Shown: positions 61,759-64,000 of the stretch, piece after piece
How the letters are laid out: each line of letters starts with the position of its first letter
Position numbering within the stretch: the first letter of the stretch is position 1
DNA from: Arabidopsis thaliana
Lineage: Eukaryota; Streptophyta; Magnoliopsida; Brassicales; Brassicaceae
Direction: 5' to 3'
NCBI RefSeq assembly: GCF_000001735.4
Contig: NC_003071.7
Location: forward strand, 12,517,151-12,581,150
Length of the DNA stretch: 64,000 nucleotides
Translations under genes and position numbers: made by a program
The notes under the pieces: model-generated
What the model was told of the DNA's origin: nothing
Databases searched by the model: none
The model's input: only the letters and a program-made list of their open reading frames with translations

Positions 61759-63630
61759 TTAGACGACGTAGTCATCATGAGGGAGATGTTCTGTACCGTT
61801 GAGATACTCCAACACTTTCTTCATCATTGGCCTATCTTCTGGAGATCGTCTCACGCAGAGAAGTCCTGTTTTCAGAACCAATAACACTTCTTCAGAGACT
61901 AAATTCTTTTTCTTGATTCTTTTGTCGCATCTCCTTAAGAGATTTCCGCTCTTGACCCCTCGAAGCACCCAGTTCACTAAACTGATCTCTACCGGTTCCT
62001 TTGTCGGCTCTATGGCTCTCCTTCCACAAACAATCTCCATGATTAACACTCCAAATTCAAACACATCTGTGGCACATGTAGCCTTTCCCGTGTTGACTAG
62101 TTCTGGTGCAACGTGTCCCGTAGTGCTGTGTCTGCTTCCATGTCCATAGTCTCCTAGTCGAGCGTTTAGCTCTCCGTCCAAAAGAACGTTACTTGCTTTG
62201 ACATTTCCGTGTATGAGAGGTTTTTGAACCTCAGCGTGAAGATGTTGAAGTGCTGACGCAATACCCTTTATAATACAAAACCGGTGTACCCATTTGAGAA
62301 CTGGTAGGTCGTTGCTGAACAAGAACCGGTCTAGGCTTCTATTGATAACATACTCGTAAACAAGATAGATCTCGTTTCCTTTGCTGCAGTAACCATGTAG
62401 ATCAACAAGATTTCTTTGTTTTACCTTGGAGATTGCATCGATCTCGGCTATTAGGGCTGTCTTTTCTTGCCTTGTGTTGCAAGTAATTCTCTTTACGGCA
62501 ATTATCTCTGTAGGAGCAAGTTGCCCTTTATAAAAACTCCCAGAGTTTCCCTCTCCCAAAAGCTTAGAGTTGTCAAAACCTCCCGTCGCGCTGGAAATCG
62601 TCTGGTGGGAGAATTTCCGTGCGCCTCCGGTGAAGTTTTCCGTTCTACGAAAAAAGCAAACCGCTAAGAAGCTTAAGATCAAGATTCCAAATATTGCTGA
62701 TGCAGCAATGATTATGATCAGCATCGTGTTACTCGAATTTTTCATGACTGAAACCGGAGGACTCGGGGATGGAGACAATGGAGGTAGCGGGTCTGGAAGA
62801 GAGGGAAGCTTCGTGATATCAAAGTCTGATGCTTTCCCCTCGATGCTGAAGCTCCAGCCTAGCACAAAATGTGAGCTCGTGACAGTTCCCGTGGCTGCAG
62901 AGAATCCAACATAATTTTCTTCAGAGATGATCCCAGAAAGATTTAGTTTTCTAGAGAGAAGAGGCAACTTTGGCTTCGGACGATCTAGAGGAGCCAATGT
63001 GACATTGAGCATCGTCTCAGTTGCGTTGTATTCGATCCAGACTCTTATTGGTTTCCCACTCGCCAGCCTCAAACTTATGTTCTTTGCCTCTCGGTCATCA
63101 AAATATTCAGCGGAGGTAGACTCAATGGAGATCACTCCGTTGAGGTCTATACCAACATGGTTATCATCAATATCGTTCAACTCAACGGCCTGCACAGTGT
63201 CGAATTCAACTGCAAGAATGCAATTCAAGGAGTTTCCATTGTTGGAGGTATTGAATAGGCCTAGATAATTGCTTGGTAAGGCCCCGCTAAAGTCCAGCGA
63301 GGGTGAAATGACAAAAGCTAAGCCGTGGCCTGGTGCGCCAGGTCCTGGAGTGATGGCAAAGACGAAGCTTGTGGGGAAAGATACCAAATTTGAGGAGTTG
63401 GGGTTTAAGAATGGTATGGGAAAGCCATGAAAAGCTTGACCTATTTGCCTCATCGAAGTGTTTGTCAACTCCAAGTGGCCACTCGGGTGGATCTTGGACG
63501 AGCCAGACTTGAGGAGATTAGCTTCCAGAAAGCCATGGTTAAGAAATTTGGTTTGTTGTTGACTTGAGACACAAGAAAAGTATAGTAGGAAGATTATTGA
63601 TACAGCTATCGATTTATAGGTATTAGCCAT
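61759..63630 (-). CDS. LECRK-III.2: Legume-lectin receptor kinase, LecRK-III.2-like (probable pseudokinase)
   Basis: Intronless frame of 623 residues starting [20 protein letters not shown] (signal peptide). It has a legume-lectin ectodomain ([33 protein letters not shown]), a Pro/Ser-rich hinge ([13 protein letters not shown]), a transmembrane segment (~305-328) and a kinase-like domain. The Gly loop is intact (GEGNSGSF) and the ATP-binding Lys is present (IIAVKR). The catalytic loop reads HGNVKASN (Asn in place of the catalytic Asp, ~residue 473), the Mg loop is DYG, and the activation loop is short. It is highly similar along its whole length to the gene at 45631, and both carry the same catalytic loop change, so the change predates the duplication. 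The two are now separated by the MULE. Confidence 0.93.
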
Positions 63631-63673
63631 TGATAGTTTTCAGATTTTGATGTTAGCTATGTTCAATGCTATC

Positions 63674-63681
63674 TTTTTATA
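63674..63681 (-). promoter_or_regulatory. TATA box of LecRK-III.2
   Basis: The minus strand reads TATAAAAA about 45 bp upstream of the ATG. The context, AGCTATAAAA, is shared with LecRK-III.1. Confidence 0.5.
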
Positions 63682-64000
63682 GCTTCAAAGAGCTCAAGAC
63701 ACATTCATATTCAAATTTTTTGTTTATGCTGACAAGTTAAACAAACTTAGTTGAAGATTTGACTTTCTATATAAACTGCTAAACAAACCCTTTTTTTTTT
63801 TGCAAACCTTTATATTAGTATCCTTGAAAAATTCTTTCGAACTTTCCTCCACAATTTCTTCCTAATAAAATTGATTGCAAAATAAACAAGAAAATGGTTA
63901 CATATTTTCTGTATAATTTAAATGTGATTACAAAGTCATAATGGATCAAAAATTATTGAACAAAAAAAACGTCATCTTTTAGCTAGCCTTTAGGGTGAAT
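63682..64000. other. Upstream region of LecRK-III.2
   Basis: It is recognisably related to the promoter of LecRK-III.1 (TTGACTTTC, GCTAAACAAACC, CCTTGAAAA.TT tracts). No gene is present up to the window end. Confidence 0.5.

Overview
The window is plant nuclear DNA. AT-rich intergenic sequence separates multi-exon genes with GT..AG introns, and the gene families are plant-specific (laccase, Pumilio, DVL/RTFL peptide, lectin receptor kinase). Recognised proteins and their order match Arabidopsis thaliana chromosome 2, about At2g29120 to At2g29250, from memory. The assignment rests on sequence recognition; no search was run.

Left part (1-14 kb): a decayed 3' exon of a clade-2 glutamate-receptor-like gene (minus strand), about 5.7 kb of gene-poor DNA with local repeats, the small RTFL2/DVL gene (+), then LAC2 laccase (six exons, minus).

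Middle part (14-36 kb): three near-identical Pumilio genes (APUM3 on +, APUM2 and APUM1 on -), each with nine coding exons and almost the same exon lengths. Between APUM3 and APUM2 lies a tropinone-reductase-like SDR cluster: an intact gene, a broken copy, and a third intact reading frame. Intron 2 of the third holds a 2.4 kb Ty1/copia-type element with apparently identical 340 bp LTRs and a 5 bp target duplication. A small single-membrane-span protein gene sits tail-to-tail with APUM2. A decayed copy of it lies tail-to-tail with APUM1, so the Pumilio tandem arose by a segmental duplication that included the neighbour.

Right part (36-64 kb): a Helitron-derived block with two opposed 3' termini, an 11-exon PWI/SR-rich splicing-coactivator gene, and two tandem-related lectin receptor kinases (LecRK-III type, both -) whose kinase domains lack the catalytic Asp. 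About 12.3 kb of Mutator-like transposon DNA lies between these two kinases.

The most interesting system is that transposon, which looks like a Kaonashi-type MULE. It has an uninterrupted 915-codon MuDR-family transposase gene (+), an F-box-family-like C-terminal gene (+), and a convergent eight-exon DUF1985/Ulp1 (C48 peptidase-like) gene (-). The Ulp gene carries an in-frame TGA and Ser at the catalytic Cys position, so the transposase frame looks intact while the captured protease looks inactive. Three ~240 bp direct repeats sit upstream of the transposase gene. Candidate element ends near 49006 and 61288 share a 10 bp inverted match.
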